Positions 15,745 through 23,091 of a DNA stretch of 33,527 bases are shown here, piece after piece. Under the pieces are notes generated by a model, which worked only from the letters and a program-made list of their open reading frames with translations, was not told the DNA's origin and did no database searches. How positions within the stretch are numbered: position 1 is the first letter of the stretch; every line of letters starts with the position of its first letter. The DNA comes from VBDM01 sp041496705 (GTDB taxonomy: Bacteria; Pseudomonadota; Gammaproteobacteria; Burkholderiales; SG8-39), in assembly GCA_041496705.1 (NCBI GenBank), contig JBGQFD010000032.1:1-33527 (forward strand), given 5' to 3'. Made by a program: the position numbers and the translations under genes.

Positions 15745-18510
15745 ATGGCCACCATCCGATTCACCCTGAACGGCGCGCCGACCGAGGCCTCCTACGAACC
15801 CGGCATGCATCTGCTCAACGTGCTCCGGGAGGAATGCGGCATCACTTCCGCCAAGGACGGATGCGCCCCCGAAGGCGCCTGCGGGTGCTGCCTGGTCATG
15901 ATCGACGGCCGGCCGGCGCTCTCCTGCCTCAGCAAGCCCGAGAAGACAGATGGGCACGAGGTGGTCACCCTCGAGGGCGTGCCGGAACAGACCAGACGCC
16001 TGATCGCCGACGCCTTCGTGCTCGAGGGCGGCGTCCAGTGCGGTTTCTGCATTCCGGGCATCGTCGTCCGGACCGCCAACTTGATCCGGCAGGGCAAGAC
16101 CGACGACCGGGCTGCCATCGCCAGGGCCCTCGACGGCCACCTGTGCCGCTGCACCGGCTACGGACGCATCATCGACGCCATCCAGACGGCCGGCGAAGCG
16201 GCCCGCAACGGCGGGACAGTCCCCAGCCAGCCCCGTCGCCACTCCTTCTTCGGCGAGGAGTTCGGGCTGAGCCGCAACCCCGCCTTCGTGAAGGGCCCCA
16301 ACGCCCGCGGGAACGGCCACGGTGTGGGATGCTCTGCGCCTCGCGCGAACGGCCACGCGCAAATCCTCGGCGAGAAACCGTTCGTGGACGACATGTACGC
16401 GCCCGGCATGCTGCACGGCGCACTGGTCATGAGCGAGCACCCGCGCGCGAGGGTGCTCGCCATCCATGCCGAGGCGGTACGCGCCATGCCCGGTGTGCTC
16501 CGCATCCTGACGGCAGCGGACGTCCCCGGCGAGCGCGGCACCGGCCTCAACGTCCCGGACCTTCCCGTGTTCGTCGCGGTCGGCGAGGTCACCTGCTGCA
16601 TGGGCGACTTTCTCGCGATGGTCGTGGCCGATACGCAGTTCCACGCGCGCCAGGCCGCGGCCGCCGTCACCGTGAGCTACGAGGTTCTCGAGCCCATCAC
16701 CGACCCGGTGGCGGCCTTGCAGCCCGGCGCCATCCAGGTCCACGGCGAGGGCGCGTACCGCATGGCCCCGAACCTCATCGAGACGACGAAGTTCTCACGC
16801 GGCGACGCCGGGGCGGCCTTCGCCACGGCGCCGCACGTGTTCGAGGCCACCTTCAAGACGCAGCCGATCGACATCGCGTTCCTCGAGCCGGAGTCGGCCT
16901 TGGCGATCCCCCAGGGGAACGGCGTCAAGGTGCACTCCCAGAGCCAAGGCTCGGCCTTCGACCACAAGCAGATCGCGCGCTTGCTGAACCTGCCCGACGC
17001 CGACGTCGAGATTGCCCTTGCGGCCAGCGGCGGCGCGTTTGGCGCGAAAGAGGAACTGTCGATTCAGGGCCAGACAGCGCTAGCTGCCTTCCTCATCGGC
17101 CGCCCCGTGAAGACCACCCTCACCCGCACGCAGTCCACGCAGCACCACGTCAAGCGGCACCCGATGACGCTCCACTACAAGGTGGCCGCCGACGCAGAGG
17201 GACACTTGCTGGCCGTGCGTGCCCGGATTCTCGGCGACGCGGGCGGCTATGCGGGCACGAGCGGCAAGTGCCTGCTGCGTGCCGCCTGCCACTCGTGCGG
17301 CCCCTACCGGGTCGGAAGCGTGGATGTCGAGTCCACGGCGGTCTACACGAACAACCCCACGAGCGGCGCCATGCGCGGCTTCGGCAGCAATCAGGCGCAG
17401 TTCGCGATGGAAGGCGTAATGGACATGCTCGCCGAGCGGGTGGGCGTGGACGGCTGGGACATTCGCGATCGCAACGTCCTCAACCCGAATGACACGTTCG
17501 CCACCGGCCAGATCATGCGCGAGAGCGTGCGCGGGATGCGCGAGTCACTCCACGCCGTGAAAGCGCTCTACAAAGCCGCCAAATACAAGGGCATCGGCTG
17601 CGGTATCAAGAGCACGGGGCTCGGCAACGGCACCACCGAAGGCGGCTACATCACGATCCGCGTGCTCGAGGGCGGGCGCCTGGAGGTGCTGAACGGCTAC
17701 ACGGAACTCGGCCAGGGCGTCTACACCGCCACGATCCAGGCCGTGTGCGAGGAGACGGGGCTGCCGGCCGATCGTGTCACCGTCCGCTGGGACAAGGACC
17801 TCGGTGAGCTGTGCGGGGAGACGTGGGCCTCGCGCGCCACGACGCTGAGCTGCGCGGCGGCGCAGCAGGCCGCTCGCAAGCTCGCCGCCGACCTGGACGC
17901 GCTGCCGATCACGAAGGAGCCGGCCGGCCTGCACGCGAGCACCGCCGCCCGTATACGCCAGCTCGAGCAGCTCGCGGGTCGCGAGTACTCGGGCACCTAC
18001 GTCTGCAACTTCACCACTCGTCCCGGCACGCCGGAGGCAGTGCTCAACCCCACCACCCACCTGACCTTCAGCTATTCCACGCAGCTCGTGATCCTGAACG
18101 AGCAGGGGCAGCTCGAGCGGGTGGTGGCGGCGCACGACGTCGGCCGGGCGATCAACCCCCGCCTCTGCGCCGAGCAGATGGAGGGCGGGGTGCACATGGG
18201 GCTCGGCTACGCGCTCTCGGAGGACTTCAAATCCACCAACGGGCGCCCCGACTCGCTCCTGCTGCGCGACCTCGGCATCGTGGCGGCCAAGCACATGCCG
18301 AAAGTGGACATCATCCTCATCGAGGTGCCGGACGAGGTTGGCGGATACGGTGCCAAGGGCGTCGGCGAGATTGGCTGTGTAGCCACGGCGGGTGCCGTCG
18401 CGGCCGCTCTTCATTCCTACGACGGGATCCGCCGGGTCGCGATCCCCATGGAAGATTCCCCCGCGGCAGTGGCGCTCGTGCCGAAGTCGCGCCGCGTGAA
18501 GGCCAGTTGA
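15745..18510 (+). CDS. Fused [2Fe-2S]/molybdopterin hydroxylase, xanthine-dehydrogenase family, no FAD domain
   Basis: One 921-residue chain joins the small iron-sulfur subunit to the large Mo subunit. The first cluster uses Cys40, Cys46, Cys49 and Cys61 (GCAPEGACGCC). The second uses CGFC (99-102) and CRC (134-136). The Mo part shows GGAFGAKEELSIQGQ, MRGFGSNQAQFAMEG and the active-site GVGEIG with Glu875. The layout and length resemble D. gigas-type aldehyde oxidoreductase and the selenium-dependent xanthine dehydrogenase-like branch. No FAD subunit gene is visible, so its electron acceptor is open. It probably hydroxylates a heterocycle or oxidises an aldehyde. Confidence 0.87.
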   Translation: MATIRFTLNGAPTEASYEPGMHLLNVLREECGITSAKDGCAPEGACGCCLVMIDGRPALSCLSKPEKTDGHEVVTLEGVPEQTRRLIADAFVLEGGVQCGFCIPGIVVRTANLIRQGKTDDRAAIARALDGHLCRCTGYGRIIDAIQTAGEAARNGGTVPSQPRRHSFFGEEFGLSRNPAFVKGPNARGNGHGVGCSAPRANGHAQILGEKPFVDDMYAPGMLHGALVMSEHPRARVLAIHAEAVRAMPGVLRILTAADVPGERGTGLNVPDLPVFVAVGEVTCCMGDFLAMVVADTQFHARQAAAAVTVSYEVLEPITDPVAALQPGAIQVHGEGAYRMAPNLIETTKFSRGDAGAAFATAPHVFEATFKTQPIDIAFLEPESALAIPQGNGVKVHSQSQGSAFDHKQIARLLNLPDADVEIALAASGGAFGAKEELSIQGQTALAAFLIGRPVKTTLTRTQSTQHHVKRHPMTLHYKVAADAEGHLLAVRARILGDAGGYAGTSGKCLLRAACHSCGPYRVGSVDVESTAVYTNNPTSGAMRGFGSNQAQFAMEGVMDMLAERVGVDGWDIRDRNVLNPNDTFATGQIMRESVRGMRESLHAVKALYKAAKYKGIGCGIKSTGLGNGTTEGGYITIRVLEGGRLEVLNGYTELGQGVYTATIQAVCEETGLPADRVTVRWDKDLGELCGETWASRATTLSCAAAQQAARKLAADLDALPITKEPAGLHASTAARIRQLEQLAGREYSGTYVCNFTTRPGTPEAVLNPTTHLTFSYSTQLVILNEQGQLERVVAAHDVGRAINPRLCAEQMEGGVHMGLGYALSEDFKSTNGRPDSLLLRDLGIVAAKHMPKVDIILIEVPDEVGGYGAKGVGEIGCVATAGAVAAALHSYDGIRRVAIPMEDSPAAVALVPKSRRVKAS

Positions 18511-19496
18511 TGCGATCCATGTGTGCATGGTGGGCGGCGATCGCTGTCCTCGCGGTCCCTTGCGCCGCTGGTGCGGCCGATCCCATCGCGCTACAAGTCA
18601 ACGTGTTTCCCACGGCGAAGATCCTTCCCATGTTCGCCGGCGTCGACAAGGGAATCTTCGCGAAGCACGGCCTCAAGGTGAAAGTCCTGTACACCGAGAA
18701 CTCGGAAAAACAGCGCGAGGGCCTCGCCGCCGGGGCGTTCGACATCGCGCAGTCGGCGGTGGACAACGCCGTGGCGATGGTCGAGTCGGCCGGCAAGGAC
18801 GTGGTCATCGTCATGGGCATCAGCAGCGGGATGAACGAGTTCGTGGTGCAACCCGACATCGCGAGCGTCGCCGAGGTGCGCGGCCGCAGCCTCATCGTCG
18901 ACGCGCCGAACACGGCGTACGCGCTGGTTGCGAAGAAAATCCTGCTCAACGCCGGCCTGCGCGAAGGCGCGGACTACAAGGTCAAGCCGATCGGGCGCGG
19001 CAGCGCGCGGCTCGAGGCTTTCTTCGAGAGCCGCGAGCATGCCGCCGCCGTCATGAACCCGCCCTTTTCCATCCTCGCCGTATCCAGAGGCATGAAGAGC
19101 CTGGGGCGCACCATCGACATGCTCGGGCCGTATCAGGCGGACGGGGTCTTCGTGATGCGCTCGTGGGCTCACGCAAATGCAAAGACCCTGGAGCGCTACC
19201 TTGCGGCCTACGTGGACGCGCTGCGCTGGTCGCTCGCCCCGGTGAATCGCGCCGAGTGCGTCACGATGCTCAGTGAGAAGCTGAAGCTCTCGCGGGAAAT
19301 TGCAGAGCGCACTTACGCGCTCCTTGTCGATCCGGCGTTCGGGCTGACGCCGGATGCGAAGCTGAACCTCGAGGGTTTCGGGAACCTGCTTGCGCTGCGA
19401 GCCGAGGTCGAAGGCAAGGGCGGCGCGATACCTCCCGCGGATAAATACCTCGACCTTTCCTACTACCGGCGCGCCGTCGCGGCGCTCGGGAAGTAA
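18510..19496 (+). CDS. NMT1/TauA-like ABC transporter substrate-binding protein
   Basis: The ATG at 18510 overlaps the stop of the molybdenum hydroxylase (TGATG), implying coupling. The 328-residue product has a signal peptide (MRSMCAWWAAIAVLAVPCAAGA). The N-terminal lobe pattern LQVNVFPTAKILPMFAGVDKGIFAKHGLKVKVLY and the block AAGAFDIAQSAVDNAVAMVE are typical of NMT1/SsuA/TauA binding proteins. Ligands of the family include pyrimidine precursors, taurine and aromatic acids; here it is unknown. No ABC ATPase or permease gene is in the window. Coupling to the hydroxylase suggests a shared substrate. Confidence 0.85.
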   Translation: MRSMCAWWAAIAVLAVPCAAGAADPIALQVNVFPTAKILPMFAGVDKGIFAKHGLKVKVLYTENSEKQREGLAAGAFDIAQSAVDNAVAMVESAGKDVVIVMGISSGMNEFVVQPDIASVAEVRGRSLIVDAPNTAYALVAKKILLNAGLREGADYKVKPIGRGSARLEAFFESREHAAAVMNPPFSILAVSRGMKSLGRTIDMLGPYQADGVFVMRSWAHANAKTLERYLAAYVDALRWSLAPVNRAECVTMLSEKLKLSREIAERTYALLVDPAFGLTPDAKLNLEGFGNLLALRAEVEGKGGAIPPADKYLDLSYYRRAVAALGK

Positions 19497-19499
19497 GCG

Positions 19500-20492
19500 A
19501 TGGGCAAGGAAGCAAGGGGTGCTGTGCCGTCCGGCCGGGCAGCGATCTGCGTGCTCGCGCTCGGGCTCGGCGCGGCGCCGGTCCCGGCGCAGGAATTCCC
19601 CGCCGGGCCGATGCGCATCATCGTTCCGTTCCAGGCCGGCGGCTCCACCGACATGATGGCGCGCACCCTGGCCCAGAAGCTCAAGGACCGCTTCAATCTT
19701 CCGGCGGTAGTGGAAAACCGCGCCGGCGCCAACGGCACGATCGGCGCCGCGCTGGTGGCCAAGTCCGCTTCCGACGGACACACGATGCTGCTCGTCCAAT
19801 CGGGCTTCGTGTCGAATCCGATCCTCATGCGGAACCTGCCCTACGACCAGGCGCGCGAACTCGCGCCGGTGACGAACCTCGCCTCCGGCCCGATGGTGCT
19901 GGTCGTGAACCCTTCGGTGCCGGCGAAATCGGTGAAGGAACTGGTCGCGGTCGCCCACGCGCGTCCCGGCGAGCTCAACTTCGGTTCGCCGGGCAACGGA
20001 TCGCTGTCGGACCTGTGCGCGGAACTCTTCGACACCATGGCGGGCGTGAAGATGACTCACGTCCCGTACAAAGGTTCCGGCGGCGCGCTCGCCGACGTCC
20101 TCGCCGGCCGCGTCCCGGTGTACTACATGAACCTGATGCTCGCGCTGCCGTACCTGAAGGACGGGCGGCTGCGCGCCCTGGGCGTCACCACCGCGCAGCG
20201 CTCTGCTGTAGCGCCGGAAATCCCGACCATCGACGAGGCGGGGCTGCCGGGCTACGAAATCAGCACCTGGTACGGACTGTTCGTGCAGGGCGCGACCCCG
20301 CGCGGCGTGATCGCGAAGCTCCAGCAGGAGGTCGCGACGATCCTCCGCCAGCCCGACATGAAGGAGCGCATCGCCGCCGACGGTATGAGCGTGGTCGCCA
20401 GCACCCCCGAGCAGTTCACCGCGTTCCTCCGCGGCGAGACGGAGAAATACACGCGCATCATCGCGGCCGCCGGCATCAAGGCGATCGACTGA
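19500..20492 (+). CDS. Bug/TctC family periplasmic solute-binding protein (third of three)
   Basis: The gene begins 3 bases after the previous stop. The 330-residue product has an N-terminal signal with a longer n-region (MGKEARGAVPSGRAAICVLA) and the mature motif QEFPAGPMRIIVPFQAGGSTDMMAR. VENRAGANGTIG and KSASDGHTMLLV also fit the TctC family. It closes the run 12462-20492. All three paralogues differ considerably in sequence and so probably bind different ligands. As with the others, no TctA/TctB genes are adjacent. Confidence 0.9.
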   Translation: MGKEARGAVPSGRAAICVLALGLGAAPVPAQEFPAGPMRIIVPFQAGGSTDMMARTLAQKLKDRFNLPAVVENRAGANGTIGAALVAKSASDGHTMLLVQSGFVSNPILMRNLPYDQARELAPVTNLASGPMVLVVNPSVPAKSVKELVAVAHARPGELNFGSPGNGSLSDLCAELFDTMAGVKMTHVPYKGSGGALADVLAGRVPVYYMNLMLALPYLKDGRLRALGVTTAQRSAVAPEIPTIDEAGLPGYEISTWYGLFVQGATPRGVIAKLQQEVATILRQPDMKERIAADGMSVVASTPEQFTAFLRGETEKYTRIIAAAGIKAID

Positions 20493-20514
20493 CGCGGCGC
20501 GGCTCCCGGGAGGA

Positions 20515-20826
20515 TCAGCCCTTGAGGCAGGAGCTCATGAAGCTCTTGCGCGCATCGCCCTTCATCTGCTTGTCGCCCGCCTGCTTGTTGCAGTCGGCCA
20601 TCTTCTGCTGCTGGGCAGTCCTGCCGGACCCTTCTCCCTTGAGACAGGAACTCATGAAGCTCTTGCGCGCGTCGCCTTCCATCTTCTTGTCGCCCGCCTG
20701 CTTGTTGCACGAGGTCATGCGCTCCTGCTGGGCCTTCTGCTTGGCGCTCGGTTCTTTCTTGTCCTGCGCCTGGGCAAGCGGTGACATCGCCATCGTCAAA
20801 CAAAGGATTGCAGTCAGTCTTCTCAC
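20515..20826 (-). CDS. psiF: PsiF-repeat protein
   Basis: The 103-residue secreted protein has a signal peptide (MRRLTAILCLTMAMSPLAQA) and two PsiF repeats of about 30 residues (about 35-64 and 74-103). Each runs MxxCNKQAGDKxMxGDARKSFMSSCLKG and carries two Cys residues that could form a disulfide. psiF in E. coli is a phosphate-starvation-inducible gene of unknown biochemical function. The neighbours give no hint. No pho box was recognised upstream. Confidence 0.9.
   Translation of the reverse strand: MRRLTAILCLTMAMSPLAQAQDKKEPSAKQKAQQERMTSCNKQAGDKKMEGDARKSFMSSCLKGEGSGRTAQQQKMADCNKQAGDKQMKGDARKSFMSSCLKG
20521..20709. repeat. Tandem ~72-bp coding repeat inside psiF
   Basis: The stretch 20521-20592 is nearly repeated at 20638-20709, an offset of 117 bases (39 codons). 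It encodes the two PsiF units. The high identity at DNA level, with only a few substitutions, suggests a fairly recent internal duplication or gene conversion. Confidence 0.75.
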
Positions 20827-20894
20827 GGGTCTCTCCTCGGGTTGATCGGTCTTGGAATCCGGCGCCTCGTCACCGGCGCCCCGCTAACGATACT

Positions 20895-21752
20895 CTAAGC
20901 GAGTCTCGATCTGAAGCCCAGGATCTGCTCGAGCACGTTCTGCCCGGTCTGCTTCGGCGGGAACACGTCCCAGAGTTCGGCTTGCGGCATCAGTTCCTTC
21001 AGCGCCCAGGACGCCGATACGGTGTGCCGCGTATCCGCGCCCGACATGATGAGAGCGGGTATCTGCATTCCCATCAACTCGGCGCCGCTCGCGCCCGAGG
21101 GCATGGTGTCGTTGAAAATCGCGTCGCGGCTCTTCGCGCAGATGTCCAGGTAGCGATCCGCGTCCTGGCGCTGGAGCTGCGCCGCGAATTCCGGATAGAC
21201 CGCGGCAGGGGATCCCCAGGGGCCGATTTCCGGATCCATCCAGAAGTTCTCGCCCTTGGGCGCGCGCGCGACCACGGCGCTCAAGCCTTTCGCCCGGACG
21301 AACTTCATGTGTCGTTCGAAGAACTCGCGGCCTTTGCGCATCCACAGGTAGCCCCCCACCGGCCAGTGCAGCAGCAAGCCCCGGCACGCCGCAGGCTGGC
21401 GCGCGGCAAAGGCGAGCGCGAGGGACGCGCCCATGCACGACCCGAGGATGAAGGCCTGTTTCGCTCCGGCGAGCTCGAGCAGGGCTTTCGCCTCCGCGAC
21501 GTACAAATCCCAGTGGAGCGGTTCGACGCGCCCGCCCGAGAGGCCGCATTCGCGACGATCGTAGGCGATGCAGGTGAAATGGCGCGACAGCGCCGCCAGG
21601 CCGTCCATCTCGCCAAACGCTTCCTTGCCGCCCGCGGCGGTCCAGCGCGACATCACCGAGCGCCAGCCGCCGGGGGCGAACATCAGCAGGTGCGGCCCTG
21701 AGCCCTGGACGAGGTAATTGATGCGGATTCCGTCGATGTCGGCAAAGGGCAT
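20895..21752 (-). CDS. Alpha/beta hydrolase-fold protein with Cys at the nucleophile position
   Basis: The 285-residue protein shows the alpha/beta hydrolase opening (GIRINYLVQGSGPHLLMFAPGG), the block CIAYDRRECGLSGG, and a nucleophile elbow that reads LGSCMGAS. Cys106 thus occupies the usual Ser place in G-x-S-x-G. The acid region LIMSGADTRH is present, but I find no His in the last part of the chain where the catalytic His usually lies. It has no signal peptide. The function is unknown; it may be a thiol hydrolase, a dienelactone-hydrolase-like enzyme, or a non-catalytic member. A 68-base gap separates it from psiF. Confidence 0.8.
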   Translation of the reverse strand: MPFADIDGIRINYLVQGSGPHLLMFAPGGWRSVMSRWTAAGGKEAFGEMDGLAALSRHFTCIAYDRRECGLSGGRVEPLHWDLYVAEAKALLELAGAKQAFILGSCMGASLALAFAARQPAACRGLLLHWPVGGYLWMRKGREFFERHMKFVRAKGLSAVVARAPKGENFWMDPEIGPWGSPAAVYPEFAAQLQRQDADRYLDICAKSRDAIFNDTMPSGASGAELMGMQIPALIMSGADTRHTVSASWALKELMPQAELWDVFPPKQTGQNVLEQILGFRSRLA

Positions 21753-21810
21753 GACAAGGTTTCCTCGATGGCGCGCGTCCGGAGCGCATTCTATCTTGCA
21801 CTGCCTTAGC

Positions 21811-21816
21811 TATAAT
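21811..21816 (+). promoter_or_regulatory. Perfect TATAAT -10 box before the DoxX-like gene
   Basis: TATAAT lies 12 bases before the ATG at 21829. A start site about 6-7 bases downstream would leave a leader of only a few bases, so the mRNA may be nearly leaderless. TTGCAC at 21796-21801 is too close (9-base spacer) to be its -35, and no other good -35 was seen. Confidence 0.4.
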
Positions 21817-21828
21817 CGGCCCGACCTC

Positions 21829-22212
21829 ATGTACGGCGACGCGCACATTTTCGACATCGCGGGCAGGCTGCTCATCGTCGCCTGCTTCCTCGTCACCGGG
21901 CTGTGCAACCTGACCCGGGCACGGGTAGAGGATCACGTCGATCGGATGCGCGCGTCCCGCACTCCGTTTCCGCGAGCGGCATTCTGGGCCGGCATCGCCC
22001 TGCAGCTCGCCGGCAGCGCGCTGCTTCTGGCCGACTGGCACCCGGCGGTCGGCGCGGGCTGTCTGATTGTCTTCATCGTCGTGGCGACGCTCATCTTCCA
22101 CCGCTTCTGGGGCATGGCCGACGCGGCAAAGCGCAACAGCAGCCGCATCAACCTCCTCGGCAACCTCGCCATCCTCGGCGGCCTGCTGCTGTTGCTCGAA
22201 AGAGTGCGCTGA
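21829..22212 (+). CDS. Small DoxX-like four-helix membrane protein
   Basis: From the ATG at 21829 the product has 127 residues and four hydrophobic segments: about 10-28, 48-70, 74-94 and 107-124. It has charged loops and a GRLLIVACFLVTGLCNL first helix, as in the DoxX/YphA-like family. Upstream in-frame codons lie within the opposite-strand hydrolase region and contain Arg/Ser-rich sequence, so the shorter start is preferred. DoxX-type proteins sit in the inner membrane and are linked to redox or sulfur metabolism in some organisms. No specific function can be assigned. Confidence 0.75.
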   Translation: MYGDAHIFDIAGRLLIVACFLVTGLCNLTRARVEDHVDRMRASRTPFPRAAFWAGIALQLAGSALLLADWHPAVGAGCLIVFIVVATLIFHRFWGMADAAKRNSSRINLLGNLAILGGLLLLLERVR

Positions 22213-22267
22213 AGGCGGCACGCCAGGAAATTTCTGCAGGATAATCGCAAGACATTCCGGAGGGACG

Positions 22268-23044
22268 GTGACCAGCAACGCAGGCATGACCCCAGGCAGC
22301 GAGCTCGCGGGAAAAGTCGCGCTGGTCACCGGGGGCGCGCGCAACATTGGCCGCGCAATCAGCCGCTCGCTTGCGGCAGGCGGCGCCGCGGTCATGGTGA
22401 ACGCCAACACCTCTCGCGCCGAGGCCAAGCATACGGTGGCGATGATCGAGTCGGCCGGAGGCCGGGCGGCCGCGCATTTCGCCGACGTCACCGATCCGGC
22501 TGCAGTCGCGCAGATGGTCGATGCGGCGGTGAAGCAGTTCGGCCGGCTCGACATCCTGGTGAACAACGCCGCGATCCGCAGCGAGACCCCTTTCGAGAAG
22601 ATCAAGCTCGATGAGTGGCGGCACGTCATCGCCACCGTGCTCGACGGCGCGTTCCTCTGCACCCAGGCCTGCCTGCCGCACCTCGCGCGCGCGCGCGGCG
22701 GCGCGATCGTCAACATCGGCGGCCTCACTGCGCACAAGGGCGCGACCGGTCGCGCCCACGTGATCACCGCAAAGGCGGGCATCGCCGGCATGACGCGAGC
22801 GCTCGCGCTCGACCTCGCTCCGCAGCACATCACGGTGAATTGCGTCGTGCCCGGCACCATCGAGACCGTTCGCGGACTGCCGGGCGCGCCGACCCGCCCC
22901 GACGACCGCCGCGGACTCCCCCCGGTCGGCCGGCGCGGCGAACCCGAGGAGGTCGCTGCGCTAGTGCGAATCCTTTGCGGTCCCGACGCGCGTTACATCA
23001 CCGGTCAAACGATTCACGTCAACGGCGGCGGCTTCATGCCCTGA
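22268..23044 (+). CDS. SDR-family oxidoreductase with atypical active site
   Basis: I chose the GTG at 22268 because GGAGG (22259-22263) precedes it by 4 bases; the ATG at 22286 is the alternative. The 258-residue Rossmann protein has a cofactor loop TGGARNIGR (Asn where the second Gly of TGxxxGxG usually sits), the DVTDP block and LVNNAA. The catalytic segment reads NIGGLTAHKG followed by HVITAK. The usual Ser is Gly, and the Tyr of YxxxK is Val, with a His one residue earlier. The C-terminal block TGQTIHVNGGGFMP is normal. It may be a reductase with altered chemistry or a non-catalytic SDR. Confidence 0.85.
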   Translation: MTSNAGMTPGSELAGKVALVTGGARNIGRAISRSLAAGGAAVMVNANTSRAEAKHTVAMIESAGGRAAAHFADVTDPAAVAQMVDAAVKQFGRLDILVNNAAIRSETPFEKIKLDEWRHVIATVLDGAFLCTQACLPHLARARGGAIVNIGGLTAHKGATGRAHVITAKAGIAGMTRALALDLAPQHITVNCVVPGTIETVRGLPGAPTRPDDRRGLPPVGRRGEPEEVAALVRILCGPDARYITGQTIHVNGGGFMP

Positions 23045-23063
23045 GCGGGAGGCGCGTCCCGCT
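23044..23063. terminator. Hairpin between convergent SDR and SulP genes
   Basis: AGCGGGA (23044-23050) pairs with TCCCGCT (23057-23063) around a 6-base loop, just after the SDR stop and 28 bases before the end of the convergent SulP gene. Only a short T tract (CTTT, 23067-23070) follows on the + strand, so it is a weak intrinsic-terminator candidate that could serve one or both genes. Confidence 0.42.
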
Positions 23064-23091
23064 GAGCTTTCGGTGCAACCAGTTTCCGGAG

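Noticed and set aside
15834..17492. 552-codon + frame inside the molybdenum hydroxylase
   Set aside because: It is Arg/Pro-rich and out of frame with the hydroxylase, whose cluster and Mo motifs are intact.
18591..20060. 489-codon minus-strand frame
   Set aside because: It is antisense to two clear binding-protein genes; no motif was found.
20521..20709. Direct repeats considered as a CRISPR array
   Set aside because: There are only two copies, both within the psiF coding frame and encoding the known protein repeat.
20861..20880. Two GGCGCC palindromes upstream of psiF
   Set aside because: They could form a short hairpin, but there is no T tract and such palindromes are common by chance in GC-rich DNA.
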